Shown here one piece after another: positions 10,847 to 20,213 of a stretch of DNA of 64,000 bases. Under the pieces are notes generated by a model that made no database searches, was not told the origin of the DNA, and saw nothing but the letters and a program-made list of their open reading frames with translations. Position 1 is the stretch's first letter; each line of letters starts with the position of its first letter. The stretch comes from Pseudomonadota bacterium (GTDB taxonomy: Bacteria; Myxococcota_A; UBA796; SXON01). The position numbers were made by a program, and so were the translations under genes. The stretch covers positions 38,065-102,064 of the forward strand of contig JAUXQH010000060.1 in assembly GCA_030685065.1 (NCBI GenBank), read 5' to 3'.

Positions 10847-13800
10847 CTACTCGGCGCAGAGATCCGTAGTGCCATCCACGTAGGGGCACAGCCGGACGAC
10901 GCGGTCGTCGAGGTCGTTGTCGGCCCCGTCGAAGCTCTCGTAGAGCATGCGCTCGGTGCCGTTGCCGAGGCCCCAGCGGCCGGCCGCCAGGTCGTCCATG
11001 GCGGCGCCCAGATCGGTCTCGCCGCTCGTGATCGAGCCGGGCGCGCAGCTGTACCCCGCGATGCCGCCGGTCATCGCCAGGGCTCCGTACTGCAGGAGCA
11101 CACGCCCATCGCTGAACAGGACCGCGGAGAAGGTGTTCGGGGTCGTGTACCCGATCACGGGCACCGCGTTCCAGTAGAGCCCGACCGCGTCGGGGTACTG
11201 GATGGACTTCACCGTGCCGCCCGAGGGCGGGTACATGTCCTCCCAGCCGGGCGCGATCGCGGCGTCGCTGGCGAGCTCCGCGACGGTTTCGCTGTAGTCG
11301 GTGTCCGAGGTGCCGAACGTCACGCGGCCGTTCGACTGGAGGTACAGCGTCGACCGGTTGGTGCCGCAGAACGGAAAGGTCATCCCGCTGAGCGTGACGG
11401 TGGTGGAGCTGTCGTCGCTCGTGGGGCCGGCCGTGACCGTGGTCGTGTCCGCGCCGTCCGTGCCGCCGTCACAGTCATCGTCGATGCCGTTGCTCATGTC
11501 CTCCCAGGCGTAGGGGTGAACGGTGATGCTGGTGTCGTCGCAGTCGGTGTCGTCGAGGCGGTAGCCGACGGGCGCGAGGCAGGCGAGCACGGGGGTGCCG
11601 CTCGCGTCGCCGAAGCCGTCGCCGTCTTCGTCCGGGTAATAGGTGGTGTCCGCCTCCAGGCCCTCGTCGAAGAGGCCGTCGCAGTCGTTGTCGACGCCGT
11701 CGCAGACCTCTGTGGCGCCTGGATGAGCCGCGTCGTCGTCGTCGTCACAGTCGGCGCCGTCGGTGATGTAGCCGGGCTCCTCGTCGCAGAGGGCGACCGG
11801 GGCGTCGGCCCCGCCGTAGCCGTCCTCGTCGACGTCCGTGTAGAACGTCGTGGTGCCGGTGACGCCGGGGTCGTCGTCGTCGGCGGCTCCGTTGCAGTCC
11901 TCGTCGAGGTCGGCCGAGTCGCACACCTCGTCCGCGCCAGGGTTGACCGCGGACCGGTCGTCGTCACAGTCGTCGGAGTTGCTCGCGTACCCGGCGAGGA
12001 CCTCGCACGCGCCGCGGTACACGGTGGAGACGCCGTAGCCGTCGCCGTCGCCGTCGCCGAAGATGGTGATGGTGCCGGTGACGCTGGAGTCGTTGTAGTC
12101 GGCGCGGGTGTCGCAGTCCTCGTCCACGTCCAGGTCGTCGCAGACCTCGGTCGCGCCAGGGTTGGCGCCGGGGTTGGTGTCGTCGCAGTCCCTGCCGTCG
12201 GTGATGAGGCCGGGCAGGACGCTGCACGAGGAGGTGGCCGTGGCGGGATCGCCGTAGCCATCGTCGTCGGCGTCGGTGTAGTACACGACCGCGTCGGCGG
12301 CGGGGGCCTCGTCGATGGCGCCGTCGCAGTCGTCGTCGTCCCCGTTGCAGACCTCGGTCCCGGTGGGGTTCACGTCCGCGTCCACATCGTCGCAGTCGTA
12401 CGCGAACTGGACGTACCCGCTGGGCTGCTCGCACGAGAGCACCGAGTAGGTGGCGCCGCCGAACCCGTCCCCGTCCGCGTCGACGTACCAGATCAGCGCG
12501 TCCACGGCGCTGCTCTCGTCGGTCGTGCCGTCGCAATCGTTGTCGCGCTCGTCACACGTCTCGTCGGCGCCGGGGCTGGTGCCGGACGCGGTGTCGTCGC
12601 AGTCGGTCGCGTCGGCGACGTAGCCGCTGGGCATGTCGCACGCGGCCGTGGTGGCACCGGCGTCGCCGTAGGTGTCTCCGTCGGCGTCGGCGTACCAGGT
12701 GGCGGGGTCGGTGGCGTCGGCCTCGTCGGTCGCGCCGTCACAGTCGTTGTCCTCGCCGTCGCACGTCTCGCTGGCGGAGGGGGAGGTGCGAGCGTCGAGA
12801 TCGTCGCAGTCGGTCGCCGCGGCCACGTAGTCGGCGGGCGCGTCGCAGCTCACCTCGGTGTACCGGGCGGTGCCGTAGCCGTCCCCGTCCGCGTCGAAGT
12901 ACCAGGTGGGCGCGTCGGCGGCGTCGGCCTCGTCGATCGAGCCGTCGCAGTCGTTGTCCGCCGCGTCACACACCTCGGTGGCGTCGGGGCGGATCGCGGC
13001 GTTGCCGTCGTCACACTCGTCGCACGCGGCGAACCCGTCGCCGTCGGCGTCGGCGTAGCCGACCGAGCCGTCGCAGTTGTAGTCCTCGGGGTCCGAGCAG
13101 GTCTCGGCCGCGCCCGGGTTGTAGGCGGCGTTCGTGTCGTCGCAATCGGAGGCGTCCGCCACCCAGCCGGAGCCGGCCTCGCAGGCGGTGGAGACGGCCG
13201 CGGGGTCCCCGTAGCCGTCTCCGTCGGTGTCGGCGTAGAAGGTGCCGAGCACCTCCTCGTCCACTTCCCCGTCGCAGTCGTCGTCGAGGCCGTCGCACAC
13301 CTCGAGCGCGCCCGGGTAGGCGGCGGCGGTGGTGTCGTTGCAGTCCGTGAGGTCGGCGACCCAGCCGGCCGACGCTTCGCACGCGAGGGCGGTGGCGCCG
13401 GGGTCTCCGAAGCCGTCCCCGTCGGCGTCGGCGTAGAAGGAGGACTGGACCCCCTCGTCCGTCGCGCCGTCACAGTTGTCGTCGACCTCGTTGCACGTCT
13501 CGGAGGCCGAGGGGTTCACGAGCGCGGCGCCGTCGTCGCACTCCTGGCACGCGGCCCAACCGTCCCCGTCGACGTCGTCGAAGCCGGTCGACCCGTCGCA
13601 GTTGTAGTCGGCGGGGTCGGCGCAGTCGTCCTCGACCGCGCCGGGGTTGAACTGGGCGGAGGCGTCGTCGCAATCCGTCGCGTCCGCGACCGTGTTGGCA
13701 GGCTGCGCGCACGCGCTGACCTCCGTGGCGGGGTCTCCGAAGCCGTCGGCGTCCGCATCGCTGTACCAGGCCGTGGCGAGCCCGTCGTCGGCTTCGCCGT

Positions 13801-14029
13801 CGCAGTCCTGGTCGACGCCGCCACACGCTTCGTCCGCGCCGGGGTGGATCGTCGGATCGGCGTCGTCGCAGTCGACGGAGTCGAGGTACCCGTCCGCGTC
13901 CGCGTCCACCAGGTCGGAGGTCGTGTCCGTGTCGAGGTCGGAGCCCGTGTCGGCGTCTCCCGTGTCGGGCACCTTGTCGTCCGTGCACGCCGACAGGAGG
14001 AGGGCCGCGAGGAGGAGGGAGAGGCGCAT
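10847..14029 (-). CDS. Large MopE-like metal-binding repeat lipoprotein
   Basis: A 1060-residue surface lipoprotein. The ATG at 14029 has GGAG seven bases upstream and begins a lipoprotein signal ending LLLSAC (Cys15). An Asp/Thr linker follows, then 13 repeat units (residues about 41-859), each with a DADGDGFGD calcium-loop-like segment, a DCDD core and a CDGxDxDCDGxxDEG end. This is the pattern of the MopE/'putative metal-binding' Cys-Asp repeats, where the family member MopE binds copper. Residues 860-1060 form a separate beta-rich domain (SNGRVTFGTSDTDYSE, FSDGRVLLQYG) like those on secreted Myxococcota and Planctomycetes proteins. Ca2+ or Cu binding is inferred from motifs. It is probably monocistronic. 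Confidence 0.87.
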   Translation of the reverse strand: MRLSLLLAALLLSACTDDKVPDTGDADTGSDLDTDTTSDLVDADADGYLDSVDCDDADPTIHPGADEACGGVDQDCDGEADDGLATAWYSDADADGFGDPATEVSACAQPANTVADATDCDDASAQFNPGAVEDDCADPADYNCDGSTGFDDVDGDGWAACQECDDGAALVNPSASETCNEVDDNCDGATDEGVQSSFYADADGDGFGDPGATALACEASAGWVADLTDCNDTTAAAYPGALEVCDGLDDDCDGEVDEEVLGTFYADTDGDGYGDPAAVSTACEAGSGWVADASDCDDTNAAYNPGAAETCSDPEDYNCDGSVGYADADGDGFAACDECDDGNAAIRPDATEVCDAADNDCDGSIDEADAADAPTWYFDADGDGYGTARYTEVSCDAPADYVAAATDCDDLDARTSPSASETCDGEDNDCDGATDEADATDPATWYADADGDTYGDAGATTAACDMPSGYVADATDCDDTASGTSPGADETCDERDNDCDGTTDESSAVDALIWYVDADGDGFGGATYSVLSCEQPSGYVQFAYDCDDVDADVNPTGTEVCNGDDDDCDGAIDEAPAADAVVYYTDADDDGYGDPATATSSCSVLPGLITDGRDCDDTNPGANPGATEVCDDLDVDEDCDTRADYNDSSVTGTITIFGDGDGDGYGVSTVYRGACEVLAGYASNSDDCDDDRSAVNPGADEVCDSADLDEDCNGAADDDDPGVTGTTTFYTDVDEDGYGGADAPVALCDEEPGYITDGADCDDDDDAAHPGATEVCDGVDNDCDGLFDEGLEADTTYYPDEDGDGFGDASGTPVLACLAPVGYRLDDTDCDDTSITVHPYAWEDMSNGIDDDCDGGTDGADTTTVTAGPTSDDSSTTVTLSGMTFPFCGTNRSTLYLQSNGRVTFGTSDTDYSETVAELASDAAIAPGWEDMYPPSGGTVKSIQYPDAVGLYWNAVPVIGYTTPNTFSAVLFSDGRVLLQYGALAMTGGIAGYSCAPGSITSGETDLGAAMDDLAAGRWGLGNGTERMLYESFDGADNDLDDRVVRLCPYVDGTTDLCAE
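11453..13909 (-). repeat. 13 tandem Asp/Cys-rich repeats within the MopE-like gene
   Basis: Units are about 60-65 codons, built on DADGDGxGD ... DCDD ... NPGAxExCDGxDxDCDG. Two short units (units 3 and 6) lack the aromatic lead and have a CDEC/CQEC variant. Units are divergent at DNA level apart from the Asp-rich cores. Confidence 0.85.
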
Positions 14030-14183
14030 GGGGAGCTCCGTTTTGGGCGCGGCGGCACGCCGAGCACCGTCCGATCCGGCGGAAACGTCCGCCGTCTGCG
14101 ACGCGATGCTACCCGAACCCTCCCAGCCGATCAACCGGCTCGGGGCCGCCGGCCGCGCGCGCTCGCGTGGCCCCTCTGCTCCG

Positions 14184-14789
14184 CTACCCCTGCCCCAACA
14201 GCCGCGCCTCGATCAGCGTCGGGCCCTCGGCCGCGGCCACCGCGTCCCGCACCGCGGCCGCGTCCGTGCCGTCCACCACCGTGGCGGCGAGGCCGAGCGC
14301 CCGCGCGAGCACGGACGGCGCGACCGCGAGCGGCGGCGCGAAGGGGCCGGCGTTGGCGTACCAGGCGACGACGAAGGTGACGGGCGCGCGGTGCACGGCG
14401 GCGAGCTGGAGGGCCTCGTGGAAGGCGCCGTAGCCGGTGGTGCCCGTGCCGATGAACACGACGGCGGGATCCCCCGCGAGCGCCAGCCCCACGGCGTACA
14501 AGGCGCGCGCGGCGGGACTGTCACCGGGGGGGACGACGCGGAAGGGCCGCGCCTGGTCGAGGCGATCCGCGCCGCAGCCGCGCACGATGGCGCACGCGCG
14601 CTCACGACGGCCGGGGAGGAGCCATGCCTTGCGGGGCGCGCCGACGGCCACGCCGGCGATGAGCGCTTCGAGGCCGCGCCCGCTCACGACCGAAGGGTCC
14701 GCCGCGCAGTAGTGCCGCACGGCCACGAGCCCCTCGGCGAGCGGATCCGGCGCGAACGACGGCGCGGTCACCGACTCCACCGCGCTCAT
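14184..14789 (-). CDS. Degenerate 2-oxoacid dehydrogenase E1 alpha-like protein
   Basis: 201 residues, against about 330-400 for E1 alpha of pyruvate or branched-chain dehydrogenases. Alignable stretches remain (GLEALIAGVAVG, FHEALQLAAVHRAPVTFVV), but the thiamine diphosphate motif GDG...NN reads GTG...WY, so both diphosphate/Mg ligands are lost. The N-terminus and everything after the cofactor site are also shortened. The ATG at 14789 overlaps the E2 stop (ATGA). It is last in the lipA-E1beta-E2-E1alpha cluster. The open frame is intact and its codon use resembles its neighbours, so it appears to be maintained. It could be a structural or repurposed subunit. Confidence 0.68.
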   Translation of the reverse strand: MSAVESVTAPSFAPDPLAEGLVAVRHYCAADPSVVSGRGLEALIAGVAVGAPRKAWLLPGRRERACAIVRGCGADRLDQARPFRVVPPGDSPAARALYAVGLALAGDPAVVFIGTGTTGYGAFHEALQLAAVHRAPVTFVVAWYANAGPFAPPLAVAPSVLARALGLAATVVDGTDAAAVRDAVAAAEGPTLIEARLLGQG

Positions 14790-16141
14790 CGCAGATCCAG
14801 GAGCAGCGCCTCGGGCTGCTCGAGGGAGGCCTTGAGCGCGCTGACGAACCGGGCCGCCACGGCGCCGTCGATGATGCGGTGGTCGAAGCTCGGCGAGAGG
14901 TACATCATCGGGCGGACCTCGACCTTGCCGTCGATGGCGACGGGGCGATCGTGGATCTGGTTCACGCCGAGGATGGCGACCTCGGGGTGGTTCAGGATCG
15001 GGGTCGCGAAGCGCCCGCCGATGTTCCCGACCGAGGTGATCGTGAACGTGCCGCCGCCGAGCTCGTCGATGCGGACCTTGTTCTCGCGGGTGCGCTTCGT
15101 CACGTCCGCGATCTCGATCGCGAGCTCGACGAGGCTCTTGGACTCGACGTTCTTGATCACCGGCACGTAGAGGCCGGCGTCGGTGTCGGTCGCGATGCCG
15201 ATGTTCACGTCCTTGCGGACGACCAGGGTGAACTCCTCCTCGTCCATCACCGCGTTGACGGTGGGGAACTCGCGGAACGTGAGGGCGAGGGCCTTCATGA
15301 TGAACGGCAGGTACGAGAGCTTGGCTCCGCGCGCGGCCGCCTGCGGGTTGAGCGCCGCTCGGAGCGCCACGAGCTTGCTGCAGTCCACCTCGTCCACGTA
15401 CGTGAAGTGCGGCGCGGTGCGGTAGGCCTGCACCATCTTCTCCGCGATCTTGCGACGGAGGCCGATGATCTTGATCCGCTCGTCCCCCTGCCGGGCGCCG
15501 GGCGCCTGGAACGACTGGATCGCGGGCGGGGCCACGATGGCGCCCGGGTGGGCCACGAGGGCCTCGATGTCCGAGCGGGTGACGCGGCCGTCCTTTCCGG
15601 TGCCCGGCACCGCGTTCACGTCGACCCCGGCGGAGCGGGCGGCGTGGCGCACGGCGGGGGAGGCGAGGGCCTTCTCGCCGGGGGGCCTGTCGCTGGGAGG
15701 GGCTGGCATGCGGGCGGCGATCGCCGCGGGGATCGCGCCGTGTCCGTTCGGGGGCGCGACGGGCGGCGCCGTGGCGAGGCCGGCCGCGGCCGCGATCGGG
15801 GCCGGGCGCGCGGCCACGGGCGCGGCGATCGGGGGCGCCTTCGGCGCGGGCGCGTGCACCTCCGGCGCCTTCGCGGCGGGCGCCGCCGGGGCCGCGGACG
15901 CGCCACCGCCGAGATCGATCTCGACCAGGGGAGCGTGCACCTTGATCACGTCGCCCGGGTTGCCGTGGGTGCGCGCCACCCGGCCGCTCCTGGGGCTCGA
16001 GATCTCGACCGTGGCCTTGTCGGTCATGATCTCGCAGAGCGGCTGATCGGTCGCGACGCTGTCGCCGGGCTTCACCAGCCAGCGAACGATCTCGCCCTCG
16101 ACGACACCTTCTCCGATCTCCGGAAGGGGGAACACGAACAT
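14786..16141 (-). CDS. Dihydrolipoyl acyltransferase (E2) of a 2-oxoacid dehydrogenase complex
   Basis: 451 residues. The lipoyl domain occupies 1-80 with target Lys42 (TDKATVEI). A long Ala/Pro hinge is followed by a peripheral subunit-binding domain at about 165-205 (ASPAVRHAARSAGVDVNAV) and a catalytic CAT domain from about 225. The active site His421 and Asp425 (SFDHRIIDGA) are intact. The ATG at 16141 has GGAG six bases upstream. It cannot be assigned to pyruvate or branched-chain substrates from sequence alone. It lies in a cluster with LipA, which modifies its lipoyl lysine, and with two E1-like genes. E3 is encoded at 9372-10778. Confidence 0.93.
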   Translation of the reverse strand: MFVFPLPEIGEGVVEGEIVRWLVKPGDSVATDQPLCEIMTDKATVEISSPRSGRVARTHGNPGDVIKVHAPLVEIDLGGGASAAPAAPAAKAPEVHAPAPKAPPIAAPVAARPAPIAAAAGLATAPPVAPPNGHGAIPAAIAARMPAPPSDRPPGEKALASPAVRHAARSAGVDVNAVPGTGKDGRVTRSDIEALVAHPGAIVAPPAIQSFQAPGARQGDERIKIIGLRRKIAEKMVQAYRTAPHFTYVDEVDCSKLVALRAALNPQAAARGAKLSYLPFIMKALALTFREFPTVNAVMDEEEFTLVVRKDVNIGIATDTDAGLYVPVIKNVESKSLVELAIEIADVTKRTRENKVRIDELGGGTFTITSVGNIGGRFATPILNHPEVAILGVNQIHDRPVAIDGKVEVRPMMYLSPSFDHRIIDGAVAARFVSALKASLEQPEALLLDLR

Positions 16142-16197
16142 GGGAGGCTCCGATGGCGAGCGACCGTGGAGATCGCCCGGGGGTTCGATGGCGAGGG

Positions 16198-17016
16198 TCA
16201 GTAGGAGACGGTGTCCCGGATCGCCGCGGCGATGCGGTCGGGCGACGCGTCGGCGGGGAGGGAGATCAGGGGGGCTTCGAGCGAGAGGAACGCCTCTTCC
16301 AACGCGACGAGGAGCCCCTCGGGCGCCCCGATCACGACGGCGCGGCCCGTGCGGCGCACGTGCGCGCCGAGACCCGCCCGATCGAGCGGGGCGAGGCCGC
16401 GGAGATCGACGACCTCGACATCCTCGCCCTCGGCGACCGCGAGCGCGGCGTCGACCCCGCCGGCGAGGGCGAACACGGTGGCGGCCTTTCCCTCGCGCCG
16501 GGTCACGGCGGTGCCGAGCGGCGGCACGGCGGCCCCGGTCCCGACGCCTTCGTGCGCGGAGGGGGCCTCGAGCAGCAGGACCGGCTCCAGGCCGTCGAGC
16601 GCGTGGGCCAACATCCCGACCAGGTCGTCCGCCGTGGCGGCCACCGCCACCCGCAGCCCGGCGGGCCACGCGGTGAGCGAGGCGAACGGCGCGAACGGCG
16701 CGCGGATGACGACGGGCGCGGACCACGCCGCGCCGGTGCGCGCGCGCAACGACGCGAGCTCGCCCAGCACGTCGGCGGCGCGGACGAGCCCCAGGGGGTC
16801 GACCAGCTCGACGATGACCTTCTTTCCGGCGAGCGCCAGCCCGACGGCGACGCCGACCGCGGCGCCCTCGGAGAGCGGCGTGCGGAGGAGCCCCGGCCCC
16901 GCCGCGAAGCCCTCGGTGACCCCGTGAACGCCCACGGACTCGCCCACGAGCATGCCGCCCTTCGCGACGTGGCGCTCGAGCGCCGCGCGCAACAGATCCC
17001 GACCCGACCGTGTCAT
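16198..17016 (-). CDS. Divergent 2-oxoacid dehydrogenase E1 beta-like protein
   Basis: 272 residues (E1 beta is normally about 325). Kept features are the TPLSE segment with the glutamate that activates thiamine diphosphate, GxAxGxALAGKKVIVELVD, and APVVIRAP. The HSQS histidine segment that shields the active site is missing, and the middle is compressed and Ala-rich. The ATG at 17016 overlaps the lipA stop (ATGA). Its partner would be the equally degenerate E1 alpha-like protein at 14184. It may be a non-canonical E1 or an inactive remnant that still assembles with E2. Confidence 0.72.
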   Translation of the reverse strand: MTRSGRDLLRAALERHVAKGGMLVGESVGVHGVTEGFAAGPGLLRTPLSEGAAVGVAVGLALAGKKVIVELVDPLGLVRAADVLGELASLRARTGAAWSAPVVIRAPFAPFASLTAWPAGLRVAVAATADDLVGMLAHALDGLEPVLLLEAPSAHEGVGTGAAVPPLGTAVTRREGKAATVFALAGGVDAALAVAEGEDVEVVDLRGLAPLDRAGLGAHVRRTGRAVVIGAPEGLLVALEEAFLSLEAPLISLPADASPDRIAAAIRDTVSY

Positions 17017-18023
17017 GTGTGCTCCGAGCTGGTGGCGGCCGCGGCGCCTGCAGAGGCGGCGCCGGGCGAGGCGGCGCCGGCATCGTCGGTCGCCGGGTGC
17101 GCCGCGCGCGACCGCAGGTGCTGCGCGATGAAGAATTCACCCGCCTTGTACGAGGACCGCACGAGCGGGCCGCTCGCCACGTACTGGAACCCCATCGCCT
17201 TGCCGGCGGCTTCGAGCCGCGCGAACACCTCGGGGGTGACGTACTCGACGACGGGAAGGTGGGTGAGCGACGGCCGCAGGTACTGCCCGATGGTGAGGAA
17301 GTCGACGTGGTGGGTGCGGAGGAGTGCCATCGCCTCGAGCAGCTCGGCCTCGGTTTCCCCGTGCCCGACCTGGAGGCTGGTCTTCGTGAGCTGGCCCGGG
17401 TTCGACGGCTGGCGCGGGCCGCGCGCCTTCGCGCCTTCGAGGATCGCCACCGACTGCGCCCAGTTCGCGCGCGGGTCGCGGACCTGCGCCTGGAGGCGCG
17501 GCACGCATTCGACGTTGTGGGCGAGCACGTCCGGCCCGGCCTCGAGGATGATGTCGAGCAGCGCCAGGTCCCCCCGCATGTCGGGGATGAGCACTTCGAC
17601 CAGGGTGTGGGGGTTGCGCGCGCGGATCTCGCGGATGCACGCGGCGAAGTGGCCCGCGCCCTGGTCCGCCTGATCGTCCCGGTTGACCGAGGTGACCACC
17701 ACGTAGTCGAGCCCCATCTCGTGGATGGCGTTCGCGACGTTCACCGGCTCCGCCGGGTCGAGCGGCGCCGGGTTGCGCGAGGTGGCGACCGCGCAGAACC
17801 GGCACCCGCGGGTGCACGTGTCCCCCATGACCATGAACGTGGCGGTGCCGCTGCTCCAGCACTCCCCGATGTTGGGGCACTGGGCCTCCTCGCACACCGT
17901 GTGGAGCTTGAGCTCACGGGCCCGCGCCTTGATGCGGGTGTAGCGCTCACCGCTCGGCATCCGCACCTTGAGCCACTCGGGCTTGGGGGCCCGATCGGAC
18001 TTTCGGATCGGCTCTCCGCGCAT
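17013..18023 (-). CDS. lipA: Lipoyl synthase
   Basis: A radical SAM enzyme that inserts two sulfurs into protein-bound octanoyl groups. 336 residues from the ATG at 18023. The auxiliary cluster ligands are C44, C49, C55 (CEEAQCPNIGEC), the SAM cluster ligands are C70, C74, C77 (CTRGCRFC), and the C-terminal RSSY serine ligand is present (VRSSYKAG). An Ala/Gly-rich tail of about 30 residues follows. It is the first gene of the cluster with E1 beta, E2 and E1 alpha, and is divergent from the histidine kinase at 18212. Confidence 0.97.
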   Translation of the reverse strand: MRGEPIRKSDRAPKPEWLKVRMPSGERYTRIKARARELKLHTVCEEAQCPNIGECWSSGTATFMVMGDTCTRGCRFCAVATSRNPAPLDPAEPVNVANAIHEMGLDYVVVTSVNRDDQADQGAGHFAACIREIRARNPHTLVEVLIPDMRGDLALLDIILEAGPDVLAHNVECVPRLQAQVRDPRANWAQSVAILEGAKARGPRQPSNPGQLTKTSLQVGHGETEAELLEAMALLRTHHVDFLTIGQYLRPSLTHLPVVEYVTPEVFARLEAAGKAMGFQYVASGPLVRSSYKAGEFFIAQHLRSRAAHPATDDAGAASPGAASAGAAAATSSEHT

Positions 18024-18175
18024 TCGAACTCCCGCGTAGTGGGCCCCGACTACGAAAGCGGCCCGATTGCCCGCCAGAGAACCTCCTCGCCCGAGGAGAC
18101 CCCGCGGCGTTCGGGGTGCCGCGCGCGGGGGCGCTTCTCTACCCCGGAGCGGCGTCCCGATCAACGCGGGCGTTA

Positions 18176-18204
18176 TTGACCCCCACGGGCTCGCCTCGTA
18201 GGCT
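18176..18204 (+). promoter_or_regulatory. Candidate promoter of the histidine kinase gene (possibly leaderless)
   Basis: TTGACC at 18176-18181, 17-bp spacer and TAGGCT at 18199-18204. The expected transcription start (about 18210-18212) coincides with the ATG at 18212, and no Shine-Dalgarno is visible. Confidence 0.4.
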
Positions 18205-18211
18205 GCGCGTC

Positions 18212-19425
18212 ATGGGTGAGTGGGAGAACACGAGGGACGAGCCGTCGGGCGTGACCGCGTCCGTCCTGGCGCGGCGGCTGCGCGCCGCCGACGACGAGGT
18301 GAGGCAGCTCCGGCGGGTCCTTCGTTTGAATGACGTTCGCCACGGGTTGGCGATGGCGGCCTGTCGCGGGGCGCCGTTCGCCGAGCTCGCCGCCCTCGCG
18401 CTCGCGCGCCTCGAGCCGGTGATCCCGCTCCGCGAGGCGCGGGTGACCCTCCTCGAGGGCGATGGGGGCACGGCGGTCGGTCCCCACTCGGCGAGCGGCG
18501 GATGCGGGGTGCACTACGCGCCCATCGCAGTGGACGAAAAGGTGGTGGGCTTCCTCGAGCTGTACCGGGACGGGGGAGGAGTGTTCCTGGCGGACGAGGT
18601 GGCGTTGGCCGCGGACGTGGCCGACCTGCTCGCCCACGCGCTCGTGCGCGAGCAGGTGACCAGGCAGGAGGCGAGTCACGCGCGGGCGCTCGAAGCGCGC
18701 CATGCCCTCGGCCGCGCGGAGCTCGACCGCACGCAGGAGCAGCTCATCCAGGCCGCCAAGCTCTCCAGCATCGGGGAGCTCGCCGCGGGGCTCGTCCACG
18801 AGCTGAACCAGCCGCTCAACGTGCTGGGCGGGTACGTCGAGCTGCTGAGCGAGGGCGCGTTGGCGCCGCCCGCGCAGGGCCGCGCGCTCGATGTGATGAC
18901 GCGCGCGGTGGAGCGCATGACCAGCATGGTCGACAATCTCCGCAACTTCGCGCGGAGCGGCGGCCCCACGATGTCGCCGGTCGACGTGGGGGAGGTGCTC
19001 ACGATGGCCCGCGAGCTGACCGTGGGCGCCATGTCCCACAACGTCGCGCTGACCTGCCCGCGCGGGCTGGTCGTGTCGGGGGACGCGAACCGCCTGGAGC
19101 AGGTCTTCGTGAACCTGCTCGCCAACGCGCTGCAGACCGGGGGCGACCCGGTCACCGTCACGGTCGTCGCCCCCGACGCGGAGTGTGTGGTCGTCGAGTT
19201 CCGCGATCGGGGGCCCGGCGTTCCCGAGGCCCTCCGCGAGCGGATCTTCGAGCCGTTCTTCACCACGAAGCCGGTCAGCAAGGGCACCGGGCTCGGGCTC
19301 TCCGTCAGCGCGCGCATCGTGAGAGACCACGGCGGGCGCATCGACGTGAGCGAGAACCCGGGCGGGGGGGCGCTGTTCCGGGTGACCCTGCCGCGCGTGC
19401 GGGGGGCGGGTGCCGGAGCGGTCGT

Positions 19426-19429
<4 letters not shown>
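18212..19429 (+). CDS. Soluble GAF-domain sensor histidine kinase
   Basis: A 405-residue cytoplasmic kinase without membrane segments. Residues 1-40 are a short coiled helix and about 45-145 a GAF-like sensor. A coiled-coil linker leads to the HisKA domain with phospho-acceptor His196 (GLVHELNQPLN) and an HATPase domain with N box (VFVNLLANALQ), G1 (DRGPGVP) and G2 (GTGLGLS). The HELNQPLN H-box is of the NtrB/atypical HPK4 type. There is no response regulator next to it, so its partner is elsewhere. It overlaps the convergent Asp-Thr lipoprotein gene by 4 bp. Confidence 0.92.
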
Positions 19430-20127
<698 letters not shown>

Positions 20128-20213
20128 GGGTGCTCCGGAAGCGGTGTCGTCGAAGGAGGTGACGGCGACGGCTTTATCGCACGAACTCCGCGCCACCCGC
20201 GCCCCCGGATCCC

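Noticed and set aside
11516..14380. Plus-strand 954-codon open frame opposite the MopE-like gene
   Set aside because: Val/Gly/Ala-rich antisense of the Asp/Cys repeats; no start signal and no family features.
14184..14789. Calling the E1 alpha-like gene a pseudogene
   Set aside because: The frame is open, overlaps E2 by ATGA and has normal codon use; divergence is not the same as inactivation by stops or frameshifts.
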